Source: Pseudomonas sp. UBA4617 (lineage in GTDB: Bacteria > Pseudomonadota > Gammaproteobacteria > Pseudomonadales > Pseudomonadaceae). Taken from it: DNA of 63,843 bases. Below the pieces are notes generated by a model that had not been told where the DNA came from, searched no databases, and saw nothing but the letters and a program-made list of their open reading frames with translations. Location of the stretch: contig NZ_DGIR01000045.1 of NCBI RefSeq assembly GCF_002386445.1, forward strand, positions 1 to 63,843, in the 5' to 3' direction. Positions 53,408 through 61,601 of this stretch are shown here, in pieces (the first letter of the stretch is position 1; each line of letters opens with the position of its first letter). Both the position numbers and the translations under genes were made by a program.

Positions 53408-53905
53408 ATGATCCGCTCCATGCTGTACGCCACTGACCTCGGTGTGTACGCCCCTTTTGTCATGCAGCACGCGTTGGCGCTGGCGCGTACCTTCGGCGCC
53501 GAGTTGTATGTGATCCATGCAGTGGAGCCCATGGGGCAGTTCGCCGAATCGCTGTTGCAAAGCTACCTCGACGAGCAGACGCTCGACCAGTTGCACAGCC
53601 AGGGGGTGAACACGGTGATGGCCAACATCGAGCAGCGTGTGCTGGAGAACTTTCGCGACGAGCTTGGCGAGGAGGCCGACCTGGCGGTGATCAAGGCGGT
53701 GCGGGTGCGCCAGGGCGACCCGGCACAGGTGATCCTCGACCAGGCGCAGCGGCTGAGTGTCGACCTGCTGATTTTCGGCAGTCACAGCGCCGGTGCGGGC
53801 GTGGACGTGCCCTTGGGGCGCACGGCGGTGCGGCTGCTGCAGCTATCGCCGGTGCCGGTGTACATGGTGCCGTTGGCACAGCACTTGGGGCGTAGGAAGG
53901 CATGA
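53408..53905 (+). CDS. universal stress protein (UspA family)
   Basis: This 165-aa cytosolic protein starts MIRSMLYATDLGVYAPF, with the conserved Asp of the Usp fold, and ends with the ATP-site loop DLLIFGSHSAGAGVDVPLG and TAVRLLQLSPVPVYMVP. The G-2X-G-9X-G pattern is only partly kept, so nucleotide binding is uncertain. GAGGAGG precedes the ATG. Confidence 0.85.
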   Translation: MIRSMLYATDLGVYAPFVMQHALALARTFGAELYVIHAVEPMGQFAESLLQSYLDEQTLDQLHSQGVNTVMANIEQRVLENFRDELGEEADLAVIKAVRVRQGDPAQVILDQAQRLSVDLLIFGSHSAGAGVDVPLGRTAVRLLQLSPVPVYMVPLAQHLGRRKA

Positions 53906-53945
53906 ATATGGCCGTAGGCCATTTCCGTCGGTATGTAACAAAATA

Positions 53946-53967
53946 GTTCTAGATTTATTTCCAGAAC
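53946..53967. promoter_or_regulatory. inverted repeat in the cysB promoter region
   Basis: GTTCT and AGAAC are separated by 12 nt in an AT-rich stretch that also holds TAATATAGTTATATA. It lies about 70-90 bp upstream of cysB, at a position suitable for autoregulation. Confidence 0.4.
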
Positions 53968-54033
53968 CACTAATATAGTTATATATCGACGCTGCCTGCT
54001 GCCGCGGACTCATTGCTGAACCGAGGGGAACCT

Positions 54034-55008
54034 ATGAAGCTTCAACAACTGCGCTACATCTGGGAAGTGGCGCACCATGACCTCAACGTGTCCGCGACGG
54101 CGCAGAGCCTGTATACCTCCCAGCCGGGTATCAGCAAGCAGATCCGCCTGCTCGAAGATGAGCTGGGTGTTGAAGTCTTTGCCCGCAGCGGCAAGCACCT
54201 GACCCGTGTCACCCCGGCCGGTGAGCGCATCATCAATACTGCCGGCGAGATCCTGCGCAAGGTCGAAAGCATCAAGCAGATCGCCCAGGAATTCTCCAAC
54301 GAGAAGAAGGGCACGCTGTCCATCGCCACCACCCACACCCAGGCGCGTTATGCCCTGCCGCCGGTGATCAGCAGCTTCATCAAGCAGTACCCGGAAGTGT
54401 CCCTGCACATGCATCAGGGCTCGCCCATGCAGATTGCCGAGATGGCTGCGGACGGTACGGTTGACTTCGCCATCGCGACCGAGGCGCTGGAGCTGTTCGG
54501 CGACCTGATCATGATGCCGTGCTACAAGTGGAACCGTTGCGTGGTGGTGCCGCAGGGTCACCCGCTGGCGAAGCTGCCCAAATTGACCCTCGAAGCCGTC
54601 GCCGAATACCCGATCGTGACCTATGTGTTCGGCTTTACCGGGCGCTCGAAGCTGGACGAGGCCTTCAATCATCGTGGCCTGACACCGAAAGTGGTGTTCA
54701 CCGCAGCAGACGCCGACGTGATCAAGACCTATGTGCGCCTGGGGCTGGGCGTGGGCATCGTTGCCGGCATGGCGGTGGACGCCAAGCTGGACAATGACCT
54801 GGTCGCACTGGATGCCAGCGAGCTGTTCGAGGCCAGCATTACCAAGATCGGCTTCCGCCGTGGCACCTTCCTGCGTGGCTTCATGTGCGACTTCATCGAG
54901 AAGTTCGCCCCGCACCTGACCCGTGAAGTAATGGCCAAGGCCATACAGTGCCATAACAAGCAGGAGCTGGAAGAGCTGTTCGAAGGGGTCGAACTGCCGG
55001 TGCACTGA
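54034..55008 (+). CDS. cysB: LysR-type sulfur regulator CysB
   Basis: This 324-aa regulator activates sulfate assimilation when its inducer (O-acetylserine or N-acetylserine) is present. The N-terminal helix-turn-helix is MKLQQLRYIWEVAHHDLNVS... SQPGISKQIRLLEDELG. The effector domain keeps the CysB segments THTQARYALP and YKWNRCVVVP. ATG at 54034 follows GAGGGGA. The target gene cysH is encoded next, convergently. Confidence 0.95.
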   Translation: MKLQQLRYIWEVAHHDLNVSATAQSLYTSQPGISKQIRLLEDELGVEVFARSGKHLTRVTPAGERIINTAGEILRKVESIKQIAQEFSNEKKGTLSIATTHTQARYALPPVISSFIKQYPEVSLHMHQGSPMQIAEMAADGTVDFAIATEALELFGDLIMMPCYKWNRCVVVPQGHPLAKLPKLTLEAVAEYPIVTYVFGFTGRSKLDEAFNHRGLTPKVVFTAADADVIKTYVRLGLGVGIVAGMAVDAKLDNDLVALDASELFEASITKIGFRRGTFLRGFMCDFIEKFAPHLTREVMAKAIQCHNKQELEELFEGVELPVH

Positions 55009-55021
55009 TTCGAGACTGTCG

Positions 55022-55121
55022 GGGCCGCTTTGCGCCCCCCTCGCGACACAAGGCCGCTCCTACAGGGGCATGCGTTTACCTGTAGGGGTGGCCTTGTGTC
55101 GTGAGGGGCAGGAAGCGGCCC
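55022..55121. repeat. long REP-type stem-loop between cysB and cysH
   Basis: Two arms of about 43 nt (55022-55067 and 55079-55121) pair imperfectly, with an outer GGGCCGCTT/AAGCGGCCC part and an inner palindromic repeat around GACACAAGGCC. It separates convergent genes and probably stops transcription from both. Confidence 0.75.
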
Positions 55122-55128
55122 GGCAATT

Positions 55129-55863
55129 TCAAGCCTTGGTAATCAGGTTGCCCGCGTGCAGCCCGCATTCCTTCTGGGTCGACTCTTCCCACCACCAGCG
55201 CCCCTCGCGCTCATGCTGATTCGGCAGGACCGGCCGGGTGCAGGGTTCGCAGCCGATGCTGATGAAGCCGCGCTCATGCAGGCTGTTGTAAGGCAGTTCA
55301 AGCATGCGGATATATCCCCACACCTCTTCGCTGGTCATCTGCGCCAGCGGGTTGAACTTGTACAAGGTGCGCTCGGGGGTAGAAAAGGCGCTGTCGATCT
55401 CCAGTGCCGCTACCTGGCTGCGGGTGCCCGGGCTCTGGTCGCGCCGCTGGCCGGTGGCCCAGGCGCCCACGGTCGCCAGCTTGCGCCGCAGCGGCTCAAT
55501 CTTGCGGATGCCGCAGCACTCGCCGTGGCCGTCCTTGTAGAAGCTGAACAGGCCCTTTTCCTTGACGAACGGGTCGAGCTTGGCGCGGTCGGGGCTGAGG
55601 ATCTCGATCGGCAGGTTGTACTGCTCGCGCACCTGGTCGATGAACCGGTAGGTCTCCGGGTGCAGGCGCCCGGTGTCGAGGCTGAACACCTTGACCTGCT
55701 TGTTCAGCTTCCAGGCCATGTCGACCAGCACCACGTCCTCGGCACCGCTGAAGGAAATCCACAGGTCATCTCCGAAGTGCTCGAAGGCGAGCTTGAGGAT
55801 GTCCTGCGGGGACTTGTTGGCGTAGGTCGCGGCCAGGGCGGCGACGTCGAAGGGTTGGCTCAT
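55129..55863 (-). CDS. cysH: adenylyl-sulfate (APS) reductase
   Basis: This 244-aa enzyme reduces activated sulfate to sulfite using thioredoxin. It contains the iron-sulfur ligands CCGIRKIEP and GCEPCTRP, so it is the 4Fe-4S APS-reducing type found in pseudomonads, not the PAPS-reducing enzyme of enterobacteria. The catalytic Cys is in the C-terminal ECGLH motif, and SFSGAEDVVL forms the substrate P-loop. The start at 55863 gives MSQPFDVAALA. Confidence 0.94.
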   Translation of the reverse strand: MSQPFDVAALAATYANKSPQDILKLAFEHFGDDLWISFSGAEDVVLVDMAWKLNKQVKVFSLDTGRLHPETYRFIDQVREQYNLPIEILSPDRAKLDPFVKEKGLFSFYKDGHGECCGIRKIEPLRRKLATVGAWATGQRRDQSPGTRSQVAALEIDSAFSTPERTLYKFNPLAQMTSEEVWGYIRMLELPYNSLHERGFISIGCEPCTRPVLPNQHEREGRWWWEESTQKECGLHAGNLITKA

Positions 55864-55943
55864 CAGGCGGTTTCCATCTTGGCTGTGGCGCTGTGCGCTC
55901 GTAGTAGGCTGATGGTAACAAAAAATGGCGGGGTAGACGCCGG

Positions 55944-57287
55944 TCACAAGCCTTGCAGCGTCTCCATCAACACCCGGACCTTGGCAATCGATTCTTCATA
56001 TTCTGCCTGCCACTCGGAATCGGCCACCACCGCTCCGCCGCCCCAGCAGCAGACTTGGCCACCCTTGACCAGCAGGCTGCGAATGGCGATCGAGCTGTCC
56101 ATCTCGCCGCGCACGTCCACGTAAAGCAGTGACCCGCAGTACAGTGTGCGGCGCGTCGGCTCCAGCTCGTCGATGATCTGCATGGCGCGGATCTTCGGTG
56201 CGCCGGTGATCGAGCCGCCGGGGAAGCTGTCGCCGATCAGGTCCAGGGCATCCTTGTTGCTGGCCAGTCGACCGGTGATGCTGCTGACCAGATGGTGCAC
56301 GTTGGGGTAGCTTTCCAGGCTGAACAGCTCCGGCACCTTCACCGAACCGATCTCGCAGGTGCGCCCCAGGTCGTTGCGCAGCAGGTCGACGATCATCAGG
56401 TTTTCCGAGCGGTCCTTGGCGCTGTGCCGTAACTGCTCGGCATTCTGCGCATCTTCGACGGGGTCGCTGGCGCGCGGGCGGGTACCCTTGATCGGCCGGG
56501 TTTCCACCTGGCGCCGGCTGACGCGGATGAAGCGTTCGGGCGAAAAGCTCAGCAACGCGATGCCGTCAGCCAGTTGCTGGTAGCCGGAAAATGGTGTCGG
56601 GCAGGCTTTGCGCAGGGCCCGGTAAGCGTGCCACGGGTCACCTTGGCAGGGGGCGCGGAAGCGCTGGGTGAGGTTGATCTGGTAACAGTCGCCCGCCTGG
56701 ATGTAGCGCTGCACCTGGTCGAACGCAGCCTTGTACTGTTCGGACTGCAGGTCACCGGCCATCGGCGCCAGCAGCTCGAAGCGGCCGTTTGCACTGTTGT
56801 CGGCGCCTTCGAACAGGCTGATCAGGCGTTCGCGTTCCTGGTCGGCCAGGCTCGGATGAAAGACCAGCTGGCTGGTCGCGCACTGGTGGTCGCTGACCAG
56901 CGCCCAGGCATACAGGCCCAGTTGCGCATCTGGCAGGCCCAGGTCGTCAACGGCCAGGCTCGGCAGCTGTTCCAGGCGCCGACCAAAGTCATAGCTCAGG
57001 TAACCGATCAGGCCGCCAGCGAACGGCAGCTCGCAGCCGTCGGGCAGTTGCGCATGGCCCAGTTGCGCCAGGCCCGCGCGCAGGCGCTGGAGGAAGGCGC
57101 GGCCATCTTCGCCAGGTTGCGCCTGCAGCTGTTGCACTGGCCAGGCGCTGAGCAGGTCGAAGCGACCGCGCTCGGCGCCGGGGCGCGCGCTGTCGAGCAG
57201 GATCGCACCGGGTGCCTGGCGCAGGCGGGCGAAAAAGGCGGCAGGATCAGGCTGGTAGGGCAGGGGATGGAGCGTGCAGGTCGGCAT
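55944..57287 (-). CDS. pabB: aminodeoxychorismate synthase component I
   Basis: This 447-aa enzyme converts chorismate, with ammonia from a PabA glutaminase, to 4-amino-4-deoxychorismate for folate. It is a chorismate-binding fold with RPIKGTRPR (nucleophilic Lys), the ENLMIVDLLRNDLGR signature, and GGSITGAPK near the C-terminus. The N-terminal half is the less conserved PabB/TrpE domain. It lies upstream of cysH on the same strand. Confidence 0.93.
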   Translation of the reverse strand: MPTCTLHPLPYQPDPAAFFARLRQAPGAILLDSARPGAERGRFDLLSAWPVQQLQAQPGEDGRAFLQRLRAGLAQLGHAQLPDGCELPFAGGLIGYLSYDFGRRLEQLPSLAVDDLGLPDAQLGLYAWALVSDHQCATSQLVFHPSLADQERERLISLFEGADNSANGRFELLAPMAGDLQSEQYKAAFDQVQRYIQAGDCYQINLTQRFRAPCQGDPWHAYRALRKACPTPFSGYQQLADGIALLSFSPERFIRVSRRQVETRPIKGTRPRASDPVEDAQNAEQLRHSAKDRSENLMIVDLLRNDLGRTCEIGSVKVPELFSLESYPNVHHLVSSITGRLASNKDALDLIGDSFPGGSITGAPKIRAMQIIDELEPTRRTLYCGSLLYVDVRGEMDSSIAIRSLLVKGGQVCCWGGGAVVADSEWQAEYEESIAKVRVLMETLQGL

Positions 57288-57404
57288 CAGTGTGGACGGC
57301 GATGTAAAAGCGAGGAGGGCGATTGTAGACCTGTGCAGGAAATGCGCCTAGCACTGGGCGCGACATTCGGCATCGTGTTAAGCCCGCGGGACCACTTTGC
57401 GGTC

Positions 57405-57480
57405 CGTCGCGACGCCAGGCTGCGCCTGCACGGTTCCCTGTAGACGCAGCCTGGTGTCGCGACGGGCTGCAAGGCAGCCC
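57405..57480. repeat. REP-type inverted repeats between pabB and the ATP-grasp gene
   Basis: Arms 57405-57424 and 57445-57464 (20 bp, one mismatch) are followed by a small hairpin GGGCTGC-AAG-GCAGCCC (57464-57480). It lies just downstream of the ATP-grasp gene stop and may end that transcript. Confidence 0.7.
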
Positions 57481-57487
57481 GGCGTTT

Positions 57488-58468
57488 TCAGCGCGGATGC
57501 ACGTGGCCGAACAGCCCTTGCGACACCCGCACCCGCTGTTCGACATCCTCGGTGATGCCATCCTTGGCCAGCGCTTCCAGGTGCGCCTCGATGGCGTGGG
57601 TGCGCTGGGTGAGCCCGCAGTCGTTGGCAATCTGTATGTTCAGGCCCGGGCGGGCGTTAAGTTCCAGAATCAGCGGGCCCTTGTCCTGGTCCAGCACCAT
57701 GTCGACGCCGATGTAGCCCAGGCCACACAGCTCGTAGCAGCCGGCGGCCAGCTTCATGAAGCCGTCCCAGTTTGGCAGTTGCACGCCATCGACGGCGTTG
57801 GTGGTGTCCGGGTGCTTGCTGATGATGTTGTTCAGCCAGGTGCCGCGCAGGGTCACGCCGGTGGCCAGGTCGACACCCACGCCGATGGCGCCCTGGTGCA
57901 GGTTGGCCTTGCCGCCGGACTGGCGGGTTGGCAGGCGCAGCATGGCCATCACCGGGTAACCCATCAGCACGATGATGCGGATGTCCGGTACACCCTCATA
58001 GCTGATGCTCTTGAAGATCTGGTCCGGGGTGACCCGGTACTCGATCAACGCCCGGTCGCGATGGCCGCCCAGCGAGTACAGACCGGTGAGGATGCTCGAG
58101 ATCTGGTGCTCGATTTCCTCATGGCTGATGATCTTGCCCGACACTGTCCGATAGCGGTCCTCGAAGCGGTCGGCGATCACCAGGATGCCATCACCGCCGG
58201 CGCCCTGCGCCGGCTTGATGACGAAATCGCTGCGCCCGCCGATGATCTGGTCGAGCTTGTCGATTTCCTTTTCGGTTTCGATGATGCCGTACATCTCCGG
58301 CACATGGATGCCGGCCGCCAGGGCGCGCTCCTTGGTGATGATCTTGTCGTCGACGATCGGGTACAGGTGGCGCTTGTTGTACTTCAACACGTAATCCGCG
58401 TTGCGCCGGTTGATACCCATGATGCCTCGGGCCTCCAAGGCTTTCCACGTCTTGATCAGGCCAAACAT
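57488..58468 (-). CDS. ATP-grasp alpha-L-glutamate ligase-like protein
   Basis: This 326-aa cytosolic protein is related to RimK/glutamate ligases: VIKPAQGAGGDGI (ATP-binding Lys and Gly-rich loop, about 82-94), GYIGVDMVLD and ILELNARPGLNIQIAN (metal-binding Glu/Asn). It would form an amide or peptide bond between a carboxylate and an amine. It is the last gene of a three-gene unit; its start overlaps the stop of the 7TM gene (TGATG). The substrate is unknown, and the partner genes suggest a membrane-linked peptide or metabolite. Confidence 0.8.
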   Translation of the reverse strand: MFGLIKTWKALEARGIMGINRRNADYVLKYNKRHLYPIVDDKIITKERALAAGIHVPEMYGIIETEKEIDKLDQIIGGRSDFVIKPAQGAGGDGILVIADRFEDRYRTVSGKIISHEEIEHQISSILTGLYSLGGHRDRALIEYRVTPDQIFKSISYEGVPDIRIIVLMGYPVMAMLRLPTRQSGGKANLHQGAIGVGVDLATGVTLRGTWLNNIISKHPDTTNAVDGVQLPNWDGFMKLAAGCYELCGLGYIGVDMVLDQDKGPLILELNARPGLNIQIANDCGLTQRTHAIEAHLEALAKDGITEDVEQRVRVSQGLFGHVHPR

Positions 58469-60003
58469 CAGGCGTCAGCCTTCTTCAGGAATGCCTTGAA
58501 GCGCACGAGCTCGGTCAGGCGGTAGCCGCGGTAGCGACCCATTGCCAGCATGAAGCCCACCAGGATCAGCAGTACGGCCGGGAAGGTGAACACGAAGTAC
58601 ACCAGCTCCGGCACCATCATCAGCAGGTGCGCCAGGGAGGCGGCGAACAGGGTGCCGATGGCCACTTTCATGGCATGGCCGCCGCCACGCTCTTCCCAGG
58701 TGATGGACAGGCGTTCGATGGTCATGGTCAGGATCACCATCGGGAACAGTGCCACCGACAGCCCGCGTTCCAGCCCCAGCTTGTGGCTGAACAGGCTGAT
58801 GGCGGCGATCAGCACCACGACGAAGGTCAGCACTACCGACAGGCGTGGCAGCATCTGCAGTTTCAGGTGCTCCAGGTAGGAACGCAGCGACAGGCCCAGG
58901 GCAGTGATCACCGTGAACAGCACGATGCCAAAGCCCAGCTGGGTTTCGCGGAAGGCCAGGGCGATCAGTACCGGGGTGAAGGTACCCAGGGTCTGCAGGC
59001 CGACCAGGTTGCGCAGCACCAGGATCACCAGTACGCCGATCGGGATCATCACCATGATCATGAAGGTTTGCTGGGTCTGCAGCGGCAGGCCGTACAGTGA
59101 ATACTCGAGGAAGTCGGCGTCGGTATTTTCGTCGGTCAGCTTGGCCAGGCGGATGGCGTTCATCTCGCTGTTGTTCATGCTGAAGGTGACGTTGGCCTTC
59201 TTGCCGCCATCGACGGTGATCAGGTTGTCGTCACCGGTCCACCACAGCAGGCGGTCGCTGGGCAGGCCTTGCTCGCCGGTGTCCGGGTTGAAGTACAGCC
59301 AGTCGGTACCGTTGAAGCTGCGCAGCCACAGTTCCGGGGTTTGCGGCGTGTCGGCCACCAGGCGGATGGTGTGCACCTTCTCCATCGGGACGTGGGCGAT
59401 CGACAGCAGCAGGTCAATGACCTGGGCCTTCTTCATGGCCGTGGTGTCGCCGCCCAGCAGCAGCTTGACGTTGTCATCGTTGAGGTTGTTGACCCGCTTG
59501 ATGGTCTCGCTGACGAAGGTCTCGACGTCGGCCGAGTGCTGGCGGATGGGGGCCATCAGCGCCTCGGCGGCGATCTTCTCGGGGCCCTCCACGGCCAGGC
59601 TGTCACGGAAGGTCGGGCCTTTGACCGTGGTCTTTTCCTTGCTGTAACGCTTGGTCAAGACCAGGCGGTAGTAGAGGGTCTGGTTGCCGCTGGCGCGGCG
59701 CGCCGACCAGGTGACCTTGCGGTTGCCGTCGGCACGGTTGACGCTCACCCCATAGTTATTGGAGATGAAGCTCTCGTTGAGGCTGACGTAGTCGCGGTTC
59801 AGCGGTGGCACGAACATCTGTACCTTGACCGGGTCCTTGGTGCTGGCCACGAACTCGACCTTGGCGTCGATGTTCCACAGGTCGTCTGTTTCATCCTCGG
59901 TGACCGGGATGCCGAGAACGAAGATCTGATAAGCGGTGACCGCCACGCCCAACAGCACCAGCACGGTGATCAGGACTTTCAGATGGAGGGTAAGAGAGCG
60001 CAT
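58468..60003 (-). CDS. inactive transglutaminase fused to seven membrane helices
   Basis: This 511-aa membrane protein has an N-terminal anchor helix (about 9-30), a periplasmic transglutaminase-like domain (about 40-290) and then seven hydrophobic segments (about 315-500). The periplasmic part lacks an obvious Cys-His-Asp triad: no Cys is visible in that region. This matches the described family of inactive transglutaminases fused to 7TM. It may bind rather than process a substrate and pass a signal to the cytosolic ATP-grasp protein. Confidence 0.8.
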   Translation of the reverse strand: MRSLTLHLKVLITVLVLLGVAVTAYQIFVLGIPVTEDETDDLWNIDAKVEFVASTKDPVKVQMFVPPLNRDYVSLNESFISNNYGVSVNRADGNRKVTWSARRASGNQTLYYRLVLTKRYSKEKTTVKGPTFRDSLAVEGPEKIAAEALMAPIRQHSADVETFVSETIKRVNNLNDDNVKLLLGGDTTAMKKAQVIDLLLSIAHVPMEKVHTIRLVADTPQTPELWLRSFNGTDWLYFNPDTGEQGLPSDRLLWWTGDDNLITVDGGKKANVTFSMNNSEMNAIRLAKLTDENTDADFLEYSLYGLPLQTQQTFMIMVMIPIGVLVILVLRNLVGLQTLGTFTPVLIALAFRETQLGFGIVLFTVITALGLSLRSYLEHLKLQMLPRLSVVLTFVVVLIAAISLFSHKLGLERGLSVALFPMVILTMTIERLSITWEERGGGHAMKVAIGTLFAASLAHLLMMVPELVYFVFTFPAVLLILVGFMLAMGRYRGYRLTELVRFKAFLKKADA

Positions 60004-60008
60004 CGGGA

Positions 60009-60545
60009 TTACTCTGCTTTGGGAGCGTCGGTGGCACAGGCAGGTTTGCCGGCCGCGTATTTAAGGCTTGGGTCGACCAGCGCGTCGAAGTGCTTGAGCG
60101 CCTCGGAGCCGATCAGCAGCGGGAACTGGAAGGCGCTGCGGTCGGTGAGGTTGACTTCGATGGTGCGCACGGCCTGGCCCATGCAGATCTGGAGTTCGAT
60201 TACCGGCCGGGCCGTGTAGGCCTTGCCCGATTCCGCATCATAGTCACCCGCACGGCGCTTGATCTTGCTGACCCGCGCCAGCGGGCGTTCGATAGGGTGG
60301 GAATGGGCGGCGTCGATGGCCAGGTAGAAGCGCACCCAGCTTTCGCCGTTGCGCTTGAAACGCTTGATGTCGCGGGCACTGAGCGAGGCGGTCTTGGCGC
60401 CGGTGTCGAGCTTGGCGGCCACTTCCAGGTCAAGGTCGCCCAGGCGTGCATATTCGTTGAGACCGTAGACGGTCTTGCCTGCGGCCTGGCCAAGGGCCGG
60501 CAGCAGGGTCAGGCAGAGCAGCAGTAGAACGGGTGTAGGTCTCAT
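60009..60545 (-). CDS. retropepsin-like (RimB/DUF785) protease, exported
   Basis: This 178-aa protein has a signal peptide (about 1-21) and a single aspartyl-protease-like half: AAKLDTGAKTASLSA with Asp47-Thr48-Gly49. Conserved RRAGDYDAESGKAYTARPVIEL and LTDRSAFQFPLLIGSEAL follow. It is often annotated as an ATP-dependent zinc protease, but no ATPase motif is seen. It is the first gene of the unit with the 7TM and ATP-grasp genes, 5 bp upstream of the former. It probably dimerises to form an active site. Confidence 0.78.
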   Translation of the reverse strand: MRPTPVLLLLCLTLLPALGQAAGKTVYGLNEYARLGDLDLEVAAKLDTGAKTASLSARDIKRFKRNGESWVRFYLAIDAAHSHPIERPLARVSKIKRRAGDYDAESGKAYTARPVIELQICMGQAVRTIEVNLTDRSAFQFPLLIGSEALKHFDALVDPSLKYAAGKPACATDAPKAE

Positions 60546-60664
60546 ATTCCTGGCGCGATGCAGTGCAAGGTTCGGGGCTTTCCAGGCGCTCTCCTCAGAG
60601 CGATCTTCAAGCCATGTTCAGAGCAAGGCGACTGGCAACGACTGCGCAAGCTTCCTCGTTCATC

Positions 60665-60673
60665 TGTCGACAA
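60665..60673. promoter_or_regulatory. PrpR-type operator, copy 1
   Basis: TGTCGACAA, 9 bp of the 12-bp palindrome ATTGTCGACAAT. Confidence 0.5.
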
Positions 60674-60799
60674 CATGAATGGATGACAGACGGGTTATCC
60701 ATGCTCCAACGGAGGCGCGGCATTCTATCACGCCGACGTCTTGACGCCAGCGGTGCGCGATCTGACAGCGGCAGCGCGGCGTTAGTTCGTTCTTAGACA

Positions 60800-60811
60800 A
60801 TTGTCGACAAT
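60800..60811. promoter_or_regulatory. PrpR-type operator, copy 2 (perfect palindrome)
   Basis: ATTGTCGACAAT is a perfect 12-bp palindrome with the length and AT-flanked GTCGAC core typical of GntR/FCD operators. It lies 74 bp before the prpR start. Confidence 0.65.
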
Positions 60812-60874
60812 ATTCATTTTGTCTTTGACGGGCGCGGTCGGATTCGCTAATTTCTGGCGAAGAGATTGGCAAGG

Positions 60875-60884
60875 TGTCGACAAT
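60875..60884. promoter_or_regulatory. PrpR-type operator, copy 3, at the start codon
   Basis: TGTCGACAAT lies immediately before the ATG at 60885, replacing a ribosome site. Occupation would block both transcription and translation initiation. Confidence 0.55.
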
Positions 60885-61601
60885 ATGCAGGACCTAACCA
60901 GCCCCAGCCCGGTGCTGACAGACGAAACGGAAACCTTGTCCGAAAACGTCTTTCGACGCATTCAGGCGGCCATCGTCAAGGGCGAGATCGCCCCCGGCAG
61001 CAAGATTTCCGAGCCGGAGCTGGCGCGCACCTATGGCATCAGCCGCGGGCCGTTGCGCGAGGCCATCCACCGCCTCGAAGGGCAACGCCTGCTGGTGCGC
61101 GTGCCGCATGTTGGCGCGCGGGTGGTGTCGCTCAACCACGCCGAACTGATCGAGCTGTATGAAATTCGTGAATCGCTGGAAGGCATGGCCTGCCGCCTGG
61201 CCGCCGAGCGCATGAGCCAGGCCGATATCGACGAACTGCGTCGGGTCCTCGACACCCATGAGCGCGATGCGGCCTTCCAGGCTGGCCTGGGTTACTACCA
61301 GCAGGAAGGCGACTATGACTTCCACTATCGGATCATCCAGGGCAGTGGCAACCAGACCCTGGTGAAGATGCTGTGCGGCGAGCTGTACCAACTGGTGCGC
61401 ATGTACCGCATCCAGTTCTCGGCCACGCCGAACCGGCCGCGCCAGGCCTTTGCCGAGCACCACCGCATTCTCGACGCCATCGCCGACCGTGACGGCGAGC
61501 TGGCCGAACTCCTGATGCGCCGCCACATCGGCGCGTCCAAGCGCAACATCGAGCGTCATTATCTGGACGCCCAGAACAACAGCCCACGAGGTGAGAAATG
61601 A
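60885..61601 (+). CDS. prpR: GntR/FCD repressor of the methylcitrate operon
   Basis: This 238-aa regulator has a winged helix (IQAAIVKGEIAPGSKISEPE... YGISRGPLREAIHRLE, about 23-70) and an FCD domain (HYRIIQGSGNQ; final RRHIGASKRNIERH with metal-site His). By position it controls prpB-prpC, probably released by methylcitrate or methylisocitrate. The prpR of enterobacteria is unrelated (sigma-54 type). The start at 60885 lacks a Shine-Dalgarno sequence and is covered by an operator copy. Its stop overlaps prpB (ATGA). Confidence 0.87.
   Translation: MQDLTSPSPVLTDETETLSENVFRRIQAAIVKGEIAPGSKISEPELARTYGISRGPLREAIHRLEGQRLLVRVPHVGARVVSLNHAELIELYEIRESLEGMACRLAAERMSQADIDELRRVLDTHERDAAFQAGLGYYQQEGDYDFHYRIIQGSGNQTLVKMLCGELYQLVRMYRIQFSATPNRPRQAFAEHHRILDAIADRDGELAELLMRRHIGASKRNIERHYLDAQNNSPRGEK

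Larger units (their letters stand above)
60546..60884. promoter_or_regulatory. divergent control region upstream of prpR
   Basis: This 339-bp region is between the retropepsin-like gene and prpR. Three TGTCGACA-type palindromes (60665, 60800, 60875) lie in it; the last abuts the prpR start codon. Confidence 0.65.

Noticed and set aside
51049..53532. N-terminal extension of aroF to 53532
   Set aside because: The extension runs antisense through the ketopantoate-reductase-like gene; the conserved enzyme begins at 52125.
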